DNA of 64,000 bases. Source: Onchidella celtica. Its lineage: Eukaryota; Mollusca; Gastropoda; Systellommatophora; Onchidiidae. The position numbers were made by a program, and so were the translations under genes. Location: positions 92,501,055-92,565,054 of the forward strand of contig OZ007567.1 of assembly GCA_963931925.1 (NCBI GenBank), given 5' to 3'. Below, piece by piece: positions 13,601 to 25,600 of the stretch. Each line of letters starts with the position of its first letter. The stretch's first letter is position 1. The notes beneath the pieces are model-generated. The model was not told the DNA's origin. It ran no database searches and saw only the letters and a program-made list of their open reading frames with translations.

Positions 13601-16600
13601 AGTTAGAACGTCCTAAAGAGCGGACGCAAGAGAAAGCCCAGTGGGCGAACATAAGGGGAGCAGTCGGAAGACTAGTGAGAGAGTTTTTTCCAGTGATGAC
13701 TGGTAGGTGAAACGATGATTGATAATTATGATTGATGTATTATATTCGTCTATTACCATGATGTAAATAAGTATATGTGAGGAATGTGGAAGTCCTTGAT
13801 ATTGGATATAGCAATGTGCGCCATGAGCGATAGATGAAAGTTGAGTTCATGGATTTGTAGCACGAGTGAGTATTGTGTACTACGATGGAGGTGTGTTACC
13901 GTAAGATGTTTGGTGAGTGAAATGTGAACTATTGTGTGTACGCTTCATGGGTTGTAAGGAGAGGTGGAGTGAATAGAAATGGTATGGTATTATACCAATG
14001 TAATGTTATTCTTGTAGGTGTCGGGGACGGGCCGAAGAGCCACCTCGGTGAGCACAGGGGATAGGCCAGCATAGGGCCGGAGGCCACACATAGGCCAAGA
14101 GTGAGGCTGTCGGTGCAGGACAGTAGAGGCACAGAAAGTCGTGGCAGTCAGGCCACGGACAGGGACGTAGATATGAGCGTGAATGTGCTAATTGAAATGA
14201 TAATGTACTATTGCCATGTTGATGGGCTATTGAAATGATAATGTACTATTGCCACGTTGATGGGCTATTGAAATGATAATGTACTATTGCCATGTTGATG
14301 GGCAATTGAAATGATAATGTGCTATTGCCCTGCTGAGGTGCTAGTGGGATGCTAAGGTGTTATGGCAATAGGAAGGTGATATTGAGAGACTGCGGTGCCA
14401 GTAAATTATTAATGTGCTATTAAGACCCTGAGGGGAGAGGCTGAGGCCGAAGTGTCTTTAGGAAGTAACTACCGGGTTGTGGATCCGAGGAAGAGTGCAT
14501 GTGGGAATAAGGCCGTTGTACGGCAGTTAAATTCAATAATATAATGTATGTAATTGCGCTATTATCTGTATAATTATGTTTAATAAATGTGTGAGTCTGA
14601 TGGGTTGTTCTGTTAAGTGTTAAACTTGTTCGTTCGTGATTGTTGTCCTGTCATAACTTATTACATCTCCCAGTCTGGGATTTGTGACACTGGGGGCTCG
14701 TCCTGTTTACCTGTGGTCATTTTGACATTGTGTATTCGTTATATCTAGTTGTTTTTCTGTTGTGCTAGGAATTCGTGCTGTTGTCCTTGTTCGTGGGATG
14801 AATGGGAATTTCATGATGATATGATTTATGTATATTTATGAATATGTATTGATGTATGTATTTTTATGAATAGGTATTAATGTGTACTTAAATTTCTGCA
14901 GAGAGTGTGTGTGCCAGCCTGAGAAGTCAAGCGGCCAGAGCTCCGATTAAGGGGAGGACTTAAACTCATAAAGCTGAAAGTTAAGTAAAATTCAAAATTT
15001 TTGTGCCCTGGATTGTGGGCTGTTCCTTTAATCTGTCTTTTTCTCTGTTTTTGCTGTTTTCGTTGTAATTGATTGTACGGGCGGTGGCGCAGGTTTGCTC
15101 TGTTGAACTTAGTTTATCCTTTTCAAAAGTTGTGGGAAACTTGGAACTTCGTTCATCACAGTGAACAGTTCTGTAGGGACCTGTATTTTTGTTTAGATTG
15201 TGCCGTTCCATCTTCCTCGTTGTTTTAGGAAGACGTTTCTCTTGTCCCTCTCTTACCTATCTGTAGATACGTTCTTTTTTTTCAGACTCTGTTCTTGTTC
15301 GTACCTTGTAGTGTAATCGGCGTAGTTAGGTTGCATTTTTTTTTCCATTATATTTTCTTTTTTAGGTCTTTGTCCTAGTCTGGTTCGTTGTTCCTCGATG
15401 TCCTTGTGGTCCTTCTTCTGAATTTCTTCATTCTTGTCGTTTCTATTCTCTTTTATTATTAATAGTGCTGTACATTTAATGAACATAGAATTAGTTAGAG
15501 AGAATATGCTATAAAATGTTCAGTAGGTAAATTTCTGAATTGTATTTGAGACAATTGGGTGTTGTTATATCTGGTGTGATCTCAGGTCTCTGGTCGTGTC
15601 GTTAGTGATCATACCGACAGGTTGGTCGTTCTCATAATAGATACCATAACCATAAATCTGTGAAATGGCGGATCTCCGTGAGCTCATGAAATTGGGTACG
15701 GAACTTGGCCTTGAGGGAGAGGAGCTGCGCGGCTGGATTAAAGAGCAGCAGGCGGAATTGCGCGAGGAGCGTGCTAAAGATAGAGAGCGAGAAAAAGAGG
15801 CTCAAGAGCGGCAACAGGAAAGAGAGGCTAAGGATAAGGAGCAGGAAAGAGAGGCTAAGGCTCAGGAGCAGGAAAGGGAGTTTAAGCAACAGGAAAGAGA
15901 GGCTAAGGATAAGGAACAGGAAAGGGAGTTTAAGTTAAAGGAGTTAGAAGCTCAGCAACAGGAGAGAGAGGCGCGAATAAGAATCGCCGAATTAGAACTC
16001 AAGAAGAATGCGCCAACGGAAACAGTTGAGCGGCAGGGGCAAAACAAAAGTGGTGTTAGAATTAAGCTGCCGACGTTCGACGACCGGAAGGACGACATAG
16101 ACGCCTTCCTTTACAGGTTCGAACTGACCGCACAACTGCAATGGGGGGAGAATAAACAATTATGGTCCACGTACCTGGCTTCCTTGTTGCAGGGGCGAGC
16201 GTTAACCTACTTTAAAGAGCTACAGCGCGAAGACGTACATGATTATGATAAGCTGAAGTCGTTGCTGCTTCGCCGATTTGCGCGTACCGAGGAATACTTC
16301 CGGGAGCAGTTTAGGCGAGCACGTGCGGATACCAGGGAGGACTTTGCTGCCTTCGTCGCGAGACTAACAGAATATTTCACGAACTGGGTGGACTTGGCGC
16401 ATGTGGGCGCGGATTTTGCTAAATTGAAAGACCTAATGATCCGTGACCAGCTGTACGCGTCGTGCCATAAAGATCTGGTGGCTTTCCTGAAAGAAAACGA
16501 ACCCGCGACGGTGCAGGAGGCGTCTAAGTTGGCGGAAGCATACCGTACGGCACATCCGTCCAAACCAGTCGCGAGGGCGTACGTGCAGGATGCTGGTTAC

Positions 16601-19600
16601 GTCGCCGTGGTTGAGGGGTCGCCGACAGGACATAAAGACAGGTCGCGTCAGCGTGGTGCCTATAACGGGCAAACCCAGGGGCAACGTAGGGGGTATCACC
16701 AATCACCTGCATATGGATCCGGTAAGTTTGACCGAGCAGGAGGGCTAGGTCGCGGTAATGGCCGAGGGCGATTTGTGACCTTTGCCGATGACCGACGGCA
16801 TAGGGACTTTAGTTCCGGTCGCGATGGGTCACGGGGACCCAGGTCTGGCGGAGCACAGGGAGCGGAGTGTTGGACTTGCGGACGCGTGGGGCATTTTTCA
16901 CGCGATTGTAGGGCCGCGAAGTGTTGGAACTGCGGAAGAGCAGATCACATCAGCGTGAATTGCCCTGCAGGTAGGATAGCGGCGAACGTGGATGACAATC
17001 GCAGTGGCTCCAGTCCATGTTCCCCCAATAAATTTCATCATGCGGCCGCGTGTGTTACATCGGACAACGGAGGCGGACAGTATTCTAAGTGTCCCAGTTG
17101 TGAGAAGTTATTATCTTCCGGTGTTTTACCTTGTGGGAGAAAGATCCCCGTTATAAATTCATGTCATACAGGAGGTGGTCTTAGGGTTTATCCGGGGTTT
17201 GTTGGGGACGAACCGGTCTCGGTTTTACGAGATACAGGATCTACCGTTGTGGGAGTGCATAGGGACTGCATTCGGGATTCACAGCTTACAGGTGAGACTG
17301 TCCCGTGCATCCAATTTTCAGGGGCCATAGAGAAATTACCCATGGCAAAGATAGTGATAGATACGCCTTTCCTTAGCGGGGAAGTCGAAGCAGTCGTTGG
17401 TTGCTTTCCAGGCGCCCAGCTCATCATTGGTAATGTATCTCGGGTAGGTTCCCCTTCCGAGGAGAATGTGCAGGCATGGTCGCAATCAAAAGGTATTGAC
17501 TTTTGTGCCGCAGTCGAGACACGTCGACAGGTAGGTGATAAGGGTAAAATTAGACCTTTGGCAACGCCAGCGGTCAACCTGGATATCACACCAGGGCGCT
17601 TGGCGACATTACAAAAGGAGGACCCATCATTGAGTCCATGTTTTGAGGAGGCGCGAACGGAGAAAACGAGGAAATATAAGAACGGGTCGTCTTCCTTTGT
17701 GGTTCAGGCGGGCATTCTGTTCCGTAAGTATGTAACGGTGGCCTCCATTTTAAAGCAGGTCGTTGTGCCAGCGTTGCTAATCGCAACAGTATTGCATTTG
17801 GCACATGATGTCCCATTAGCGGGTCATATGGGAATAGCTAGAACAAAAGAAAGGGTTCTTAAAAATTTTTACTGGCCATCCATCCACAGGGATGTACAAG
17901 TGTATTGTAAGACATGCAGTACGTGCCAAAAGACGACGCATAAGGGTCGTACACCCCAGGCTCCTCTTCAAAAGATCCCCACGGTTTCGGAACCGTTTAA
18001 AAAGGTTTCGATAGACCTTGTTGGCCCCATTCACCCAGCTACCGATAGGGGGAATCGATTTTTCTTAACGGTCATATGTAATGCTACGAGATGGCCAGAG
18101 GCGGTTCCTCTTCGGACCATAACGTCTGAGGCAGTCGCGGAAGCGTTGTTTGCAATTTTCGCTAGGGTAGGAATACCAGAACAAATTTTGTCTGATAGGG
18201 ACGCGCAATTTACTTCGGAGATGATGAAGGAATTGTTTCGCTTATTCAGCATACAACCCATCACTACCACCCCGTATCATCCGCAGGCTAATGGCATGTG
18301 AGAGAGATTGAACTCGACGCTAAAGTCGATGCTGCGTAAGGTAGCTGCTGATCGCCCTAAAGATTGGGATAGATATATCCCTGCAGTATTATTCGCGTAC
18401 AGAGAGGTACGGCAGGAGTCAACGGGATCCTCTCCGTTTGAAATGATGTATGGTCGTAGTCCTAGGGGTCCAACTGATGTTCTTCGGGACATGATGACGT
18501 CGCCATCATCGGGAGACGATGAGCAGATTTCAGTGTTTCAGTACCTTGTTGATTTAAGAGAAAGATTATCTTCAGCGCGCACTATAGCAGAAGAAGCTTC
18601 TAGTATCGCTTCGAAAAGAGCAAAAGACTATAAAGATAGAGGTTCCAAACTGAGAATTTTTAAGCCAGGAGACAAGGTCCTATTGTTATTACCTACGGAC
18701 CATAATAAGTTATTGATGACATGGAAAGGTCCTTATGTTATTGAGCGAGTAGTTTCAAAGGTAGATTACGCTATCCACATTGATGGATCGACTAAGGTTT
18801 TCCATGTTAATATGCTACAGAGATTTTATGAGAGACCAGAGTATCTGTGTGCACAGACGAAACCAGGGGAGAGTGTCTTCTCTATTGCTTGTACGGGGGT
18901 CATAGACCAGTTGGACTGTGACGTAAGCGACACCGAGGCGCAGGAAGAGTTACAAATTCAATTGCCGGAGTTAACTCCGACACAAGGTTACAGGGACGTA
19001 AAAATTAACCCTGACCTTACGAGTTCAAGGAGTAGGGAACTTAAGACCCTGTTAGCGTCATTCCCGGATGTTATCACGGATTTGCCGGGTCGCACTACGG
19101 TGATCCAGCACCAAATAAAGTTGACTTCGGATAAGCCAGTATTTCTTAGACCTTATCCGCTGCCTTTTTCTTCGAGAGATAGAGTTATAAAGGAAGTTGA
19201 GTCAATGTTGAAGTTAGATGTGATAGAACCATCAACATCGCCGTATTCATCACCCATCGTCCTCGTGAAAAAACTTGATGGATCGGTGCGGTTCTGTATT
19301 GATTTTCGAAGATTGAACACTATTACGGTAGGCGATAGGGAGCCTATTCCGTTTCAGGAGGAACTAATAGCTTCATTGGCCGGGTCCACGTGGTTTTCCA
19401 AGATAGATTTAACGAAAGGCTATTGGGAAATCCCTCTTACTGAGGAGTCTAAACAATACACGGCGTTCCAAACGCCCATTGGATTATTCCAATTTAAGGT
19501 CATGCCATTTGGATTGGTAAACGCGCCAGCGACGTTTGCACGATTGATGAGACTGGTGTTGAAGGACATACCTAATGTCGTGTCATTCTTTGACGATATA

Positions 19601-22600
19601 GCATGTCATACGTCGACATGGTCTGATCATATTCAGACACTAACAGTAATTTTTCAACGATTACGTCATTTTGGGTTAACTGCTAAACCCGCAAAGATGG
19701 ATTTGGCATGTCCAGAGATAGTATTCTTAGGACATATTGTGGGTAGAGGTGTTCAGAGACCTGAAGTAACAAAAATTGACAAATTAGTAGGGTTGCAAAT
19801 CCCTAAAACAAAGAAACAAGTCAGAAGCTTAGTGGGAATTTTAAATTATTACAGAAAGTTCATTCCAAATTTTTCCTCCTTGTCATCTTCTCTTACTGAC
19901 CTTACTAAGAAGGGACAACCCGATAAGGTCCAGTGGACGTCTGAATGTCAGACAGCATTTGATAATTTGGTGACAGCATTATCATCGTCACCCATTCTGA
20001 TATTACCCGATTTTCGACCTAATTTTATCCTCAGAACGGATGCGTCGGACTCTGGTGTCGGCGCTTGTCTTCTACAGGAGAAGAACGAATGTTTCCATCC
20101 TGTATGTTATGTCAGTAGGAAGTTATTGCAGAGAGAAAGAAAGTATTCTGTGATAGAGCGTGAGTGTCTTGCCATTGTAGGGTCCGTCCAGAAATTAGGA
20201 CGTTATCTCATGGGACGAGAATTTTGTATCCAGACAGACCACAAGCCACTGACATTTTTGTCGAAGAATCGTTCGTCCAGCCCACGCTTGTCTAGATGGG
20301 CATTGGGTTTGCAGCCGTATACCTTCGTTATTCAACCAATTCCAGGAACCAGCAATCATATCGCCGACTACCTTAGTCGAGCCTAGGGGAAGAGTTCAGG
20401 AGCTTATACATCGGAGGACAGGAACATTGACAGGATCTGTGTGAATGAGTCGTCGACTTTAAAATATTGACATTATAAATATGATATGAAGAATGGTTGA
20501 TAGGTTGATTGGTTTTTGATTCTGTATTAGGTATTGTGTTTATTTAGCTATTGATGATGTGATACATATATGCATAGTGCAGGGCATATTGATCCCCATA
20601 TTTTCCCCTGATTCCGGTATTTTATGTGCTAGGGGCATTGGTAGGTCATTTTTAATGTAGGTATTGCTCACGCTCACTCGTTGACAGTCATCTTGATGCG
20701 ATTTGAAATTAATTGCATTAATTTTTTTGGGGTGGGGGATAATGTCACGAGTGGATTGAGCGATAGTTAATAATTACGGGGGGAAAGGAGGAGAGTAAAA
20801 TTAACGCACGTAGACAAGTAAGGGAAAGCGTGCATGTTATGAGTGGTGGGGGTCTGAATGAGGCGAGAGCGCTGTATTACTATCACTGCAAGTTAGAACG
20901 TCCTAAAGAGCGGACGCAAGAGAAAGCCCAGTGGTCGAACATAAGGGGAGCAGTCGGAAGACTAGTGAGAGAGTTTTTTCCAGTGATGACTGGTAGGTGA
21001 AACGATGATTGATAATTATGATTGATGTATTATATTCGTCTATTACCATGATGTAAATAAGTATATGTGAGGAATGTGGAAGTCCTTGATATTGGATATA
21101 GCAATGTGCGCCATGAGCGATAGATGAAAGTTGAGTTTATGGATTTGTAGCACGAGTGAGTATTGTGTACTACGATGGAGGTGTGTTACCGTAAGATGTT
21201 TGGTGAGTGAAATGTGAACTATTGTGTGTACGCTTCATGGGTTGTAAGGAGAGGTGGAGTGAATAGAAATGGTATGGTATTATACCAATGTAATGTTATT
21301 CTTGTAGGTGTCGGGGACGGGCCGAAGAGCCACCTCGGTGAGCACAGGGGATAGGCCAGCATAGGGCCGGAGGCCACACATAGGCCAAGAGTGAGGCTGT
21401 CGGTGCAGGACAGTAGAGGCACAGAAAGTCGTGGCAGTCAGGCCACGGACAGGGACGTAGATATGAGCGTGAATGTGCTAATTGAAATGATAATGTACTA
21501 TTGCCATGTTGATGGGCTATTGAAATGATAATGTACTATTGCCATGTTGATGGGCTATTGAAATGATAATGTACTATTGCCATGTTGATGGGCAATTGAA
21601 ATGATAATGTGCTATTGCCCTGCTGAGGTGCTAGTGGGATGCTAAGGTGTTATGGCAATAGGAAGGTGATATTGAGAGACTGCGGTGCCAGTGAATTATT
21701 AATATGCTATTAAGACCATGAGGGGAGAGGCTGAGGCCGAAGTGTCTTTAGGAAGTAACTACCGGGTTGTGGATCCGAGGAAGAGTGCATGTGGGAATAA
21801 GGCCGTTGTACGGCAGTTAAATTCAATAATATAATGTATGTAATTGCGCTATTATCTGTATAATTATGTTTAATAAATGTGTGAGTCTGATGGGTTGTTC
21901 TGTTAAGTGTTAAACTTGTTCGTTCGTGATTGTTGTCCTGTCATAACTTATTACATCTCCCAGTCTGGGATTTGTGACATGCACAATGGACAAAAAATGT
22001 AAGAAATAATGAACTGATGGAAACCTTTAAAAATAAGAAATGTAGTACTAACTTCAGTGAATGGTGAAAATCCACTTAAATCATATCATTTTTCAAGACA
22101 GTTTACAGATTTGTGCCAATTGTTAATTGAATTTTCTCTTGTTCTGACTTGTTTTTAACCAAATGAGGTATCTGCCGTTGACCGGAATAAATCTGTCTAT
22201 AATAGGCATAAGCTTCAATTCTGTGTGCTGATGTCAATCTGCCCTAAACTGTCCAGCCCTTTAATGGTATGCTGAGGTTATCGACAGTTTCCCAAAGGTC
22301 TATTGTTGCTTGTCTCCTTTTATCTCGAGAGACAATGGATTGTCCATAGTGTGTCAGTTCGGGTCGCTGCAGCGTCTGCCGTGACTGTACAGCCCGATCC
22401 TACAGCCGCACGTCTCGCTAAAGTTGCTGCACTCGAGGGTCTTCGCATCTGGCTCAGCGATTGTTTCAATTACCTGCTTCTTGCGTCCCTTCTTCTCGCA
22501 AAGGCTATAGACATTAAAACTTGATTGCGGTTTGTCAAGAGTAAACGTTTGTCAAGGGAAATAACCTAATCAATACGACCTGGAGGTGAGTGTGTGTAAC

Positions 22601-25600
22601 ATGTGATGCAAGTCATTGTAGATAAGGTCAAGGATGCAGACGACCGTGGGTTTTTTATAACGTGATTTTATTATTCTAAGTGAACAACAGGAAGGGAGAT
22701 AAACAGTAGTATGCTAATTAATTATAACACAGGAAGTTTGCAACCATGAACAGAAATCTTAGTATATTGATAATTGTAACAAAAGTAAAGTAGACATGTA
22801 TATTATAGGTTAGTAAATAGTTAGATAAAAGCTATCTAGGGTTAAAATGAAGATTATCGCCCCAGTTATAATTTGTAGAGGGAAGTATGTTGTTTACGTC
22901 ACAGAGAGTAAAAAGGCTAATCAAAGTGAGGCTAAGCGGAGCGATCGCGAAGCAGCGCAAACCGTGCGCGACGTACTCCTTTAGTCATTCCATACCGAGA
23001 GTCCTTCGGTGAGGGAGTCAGTGTAGCCCTGCTAGAATGGGTCCAGTAATACAGACAGGCTGACAGATGCTGATCTTGTCAGCGATCCATATGCCCAACT
23101 GAAACTGAACCACGCTATCGTATACTGTTTCTGGCCTTAGTGCCAGAACAATCGTAAGTTGAATGGGACCAAGCTCGTGATGATTGACTGAGCACGCATA
23201 TTTCCGATAGGAGAATGAGGAATCTACCCACGTGAATGCAGCACGCATAATAACCTCATCTAGAGCTGCAGATAGATTAGTAGTTTTGTATGAATACATA
23301 ACTGTAGATTGTGTTTGAATTGTCTGGGTGAGGCTGGGAGTTACCAGCCCATCCTTGAATTACACTTAACTGTGCCGACGTCGCTTCGACGGGCAAGACC
23401 TAGAACTAGAGAGGCAGTGACGTATTATTGATTATGGATTTGATGCTGCTGATGTTTATCTTTACCAATTAATTAGATCTAGTCGAAATTGTTAGTGTCT
23501 TTATTATAAATAAATGTGACCCTGCAGGTCTGATGAATTGAACTGTAATCAGATTGTCCTTTAGTATTTGGAATGGTATGAAAGTTAGGTCTTAGATTAA
23601 GTAACATTTAAATTGTATAAAACCTCTTGATTAAAATGCAGTCGAACCCTAAGTGAACGGATCCCCCCCAACTCCGTAACACAGGAGTCCAGCCCCTAAC
23701 ACTAGAGGGGACACGTCAGACCTCGTAACACGGTTCATACCATTTTATTTTTCGATTGTATAAAGTGGTAATTCTACCCTTTGGCTTTTATGCATTGTAT
23801 TTCATAAAAGGACATATTACAGGGAACATTATATCAAATGAATTGTTCATGTTCAGTTTGAAAAGTATAATATTTCATCTTGTTTATGACACAATAATAA
23901 TTATGAAGACCTTAGAGGAGTAGCATATTTTCTAAACAATGTTTATCTTGATTAATAAGCTCATTATGTTTACTAACTGTTTGTCTTCATGTTGACTACA
24001 GGTTCAATTCAATAGTATTAATTTGTTCACCTTTTGCATGAGGGCAACTGAAGCATTTGTCTCATTGTTCCAGGTGAACTATTATCAACTCTTTTTCATG
24101 TGAGAAATTTCAGGCGAATGATATCATCTAATAAATAAATGTCGACGACTGTCTGTTTGTTCATTCCGTGTAGACGGCCAAACTTCTGGCCTGATTAGGC
24201 TAAACCATGGCTCACAGGGGCTCACCATGGCTCACATAATGATTTGAAATCAAATAAGAGATGGAACAGACCGAGGCTGGTGCAGGCGCCAGTCCGGTGG
24301 TTCGCCGGCCATAAATTTTGCATCACACTAGCACAGTAGGCATTGCCCACCGCGCTGGGTCGCGGTGTTGGCAGGGGACATTTTGTATGTTTAATTAAAC
24401 AAACCAAACAAAATGTCAGTCTTGAGGTGGCATGACATAGTACTAACGAATTTCATAAAAACAGAGACCAAGTATCAGATCGTCGCTATGCCTTGACAGT
24501 ATGATCCTGAAGTAAAGAAAATTGCTCTGAGCTAGAGACGACTAAAATATCATGAACGCCAAACTCAAAAACGAAGCCCTACATTTTCTTTAACCTACTC
24601 CATGAAACACATCCGTGCGTGCTTGGTGTAAAGACCATTGTACTCAAACGTAAGCAGAACGAGCTGCCAGGTTTGAATAAAGATAGTAGAAAAGGCCAAA
24701 AGCCAATCGCGGATAACTTTGACATTATATTCAAACTATTTGAAGACAAAGTGTACCTTGCTTTAAAGTTACTGAGACAATGCCATAATCTTGAGACAAA
24801 GTCAAAATAGCTTCAAGAGAGCAATTCTTCATATTCGGTACTGAAGACTTGGGGCTGAAGTTCCCGTCCACAAAAAGTGGAAAAAGAGGTCAGATCTTGC
24901 TGCAGCAAATGAATTTGTTATCATAGATTTTGCTACTATTTGAGGTGTTTCTCATTATTATTGCAACTCCTTTGTATCAGAATACTGGCTGAGACTCACA
25001 CCGAAACTGCAGGTGCAGAAGTCGTGCATAGTGTTCAGACAGTATAACACTTCTCTTTAAGCTATGCAATGCGTTTATCCGAAACATGCACGTTTGCCTT
25101 TACAAAACCTCAGTGTCAGCGACGCTCTTTCGCTGGTACTGTCATAAACTTCTATGTTCGCCATTTGGTTTCTGACATTTTTTTAAGAATATAAGTTTAT
25201 GAAAAAAAAATATTTTTTACTCCTTTGAATCATCATCATCATTGCCTTTCTCACCCTGGATCAGGGTATAGGCCACCAACAAACACTTTCCATCCCTCTC
25301 TATCATGGGCCAGCCTCTTTACATTATTCCAAGTCTTTCCGCTTCGTTGCACATCATTTTCTCTGGCTCTTCTCCACGTTCCGCGCGGCCTTCCTCTTGA
25401 TCTCTTGCCCTGGGGATAAATGAAAAGGGAGGCTATGCAAAACCGTGATTGATCAAGGCAAGCCGGATATTACAGTAATTGCAAAACACTGTAATGCTGA
25501 AAGGACTATAGTGTGCACATCTCCCTTCAAACGAATTTACGATCAAAGATTCTATTACTGTTTGAAATATTACTCAATGTTATTGCAAGCCTATTATGAC

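Larger units (their letters stand above)
13453..21979 (+). mobile_element. Gmr1-like Ty3/Gypsy LTR retrotransposon, about one break
   Basis: Full-length element with LTRs of 1237 bp and a 5-bp target duplication TGCAC at 13448-13452 and 21980-21984. Parts in order: LTR, primer-binding site, 1-kb leader, gag with coiled coil and two CCHC knuckles, aspartic protease, integrase, reverse transcriptase, RNase H, polypurine tract, LTR. Integrase before RT is the Gmr1 order. The two LTRs differ at about seven positions (near 0.6 percent), so insertion is recent. It sits antisense inside FMO intron 2. The coding part carries about one break. Confidence 0.95.

Noticed and set aside
24131-24420. Possible SINE with a GGTTCGCCGG box
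   Set aside because: No A box at the proper distance, no clear tail and no flanking duplication.
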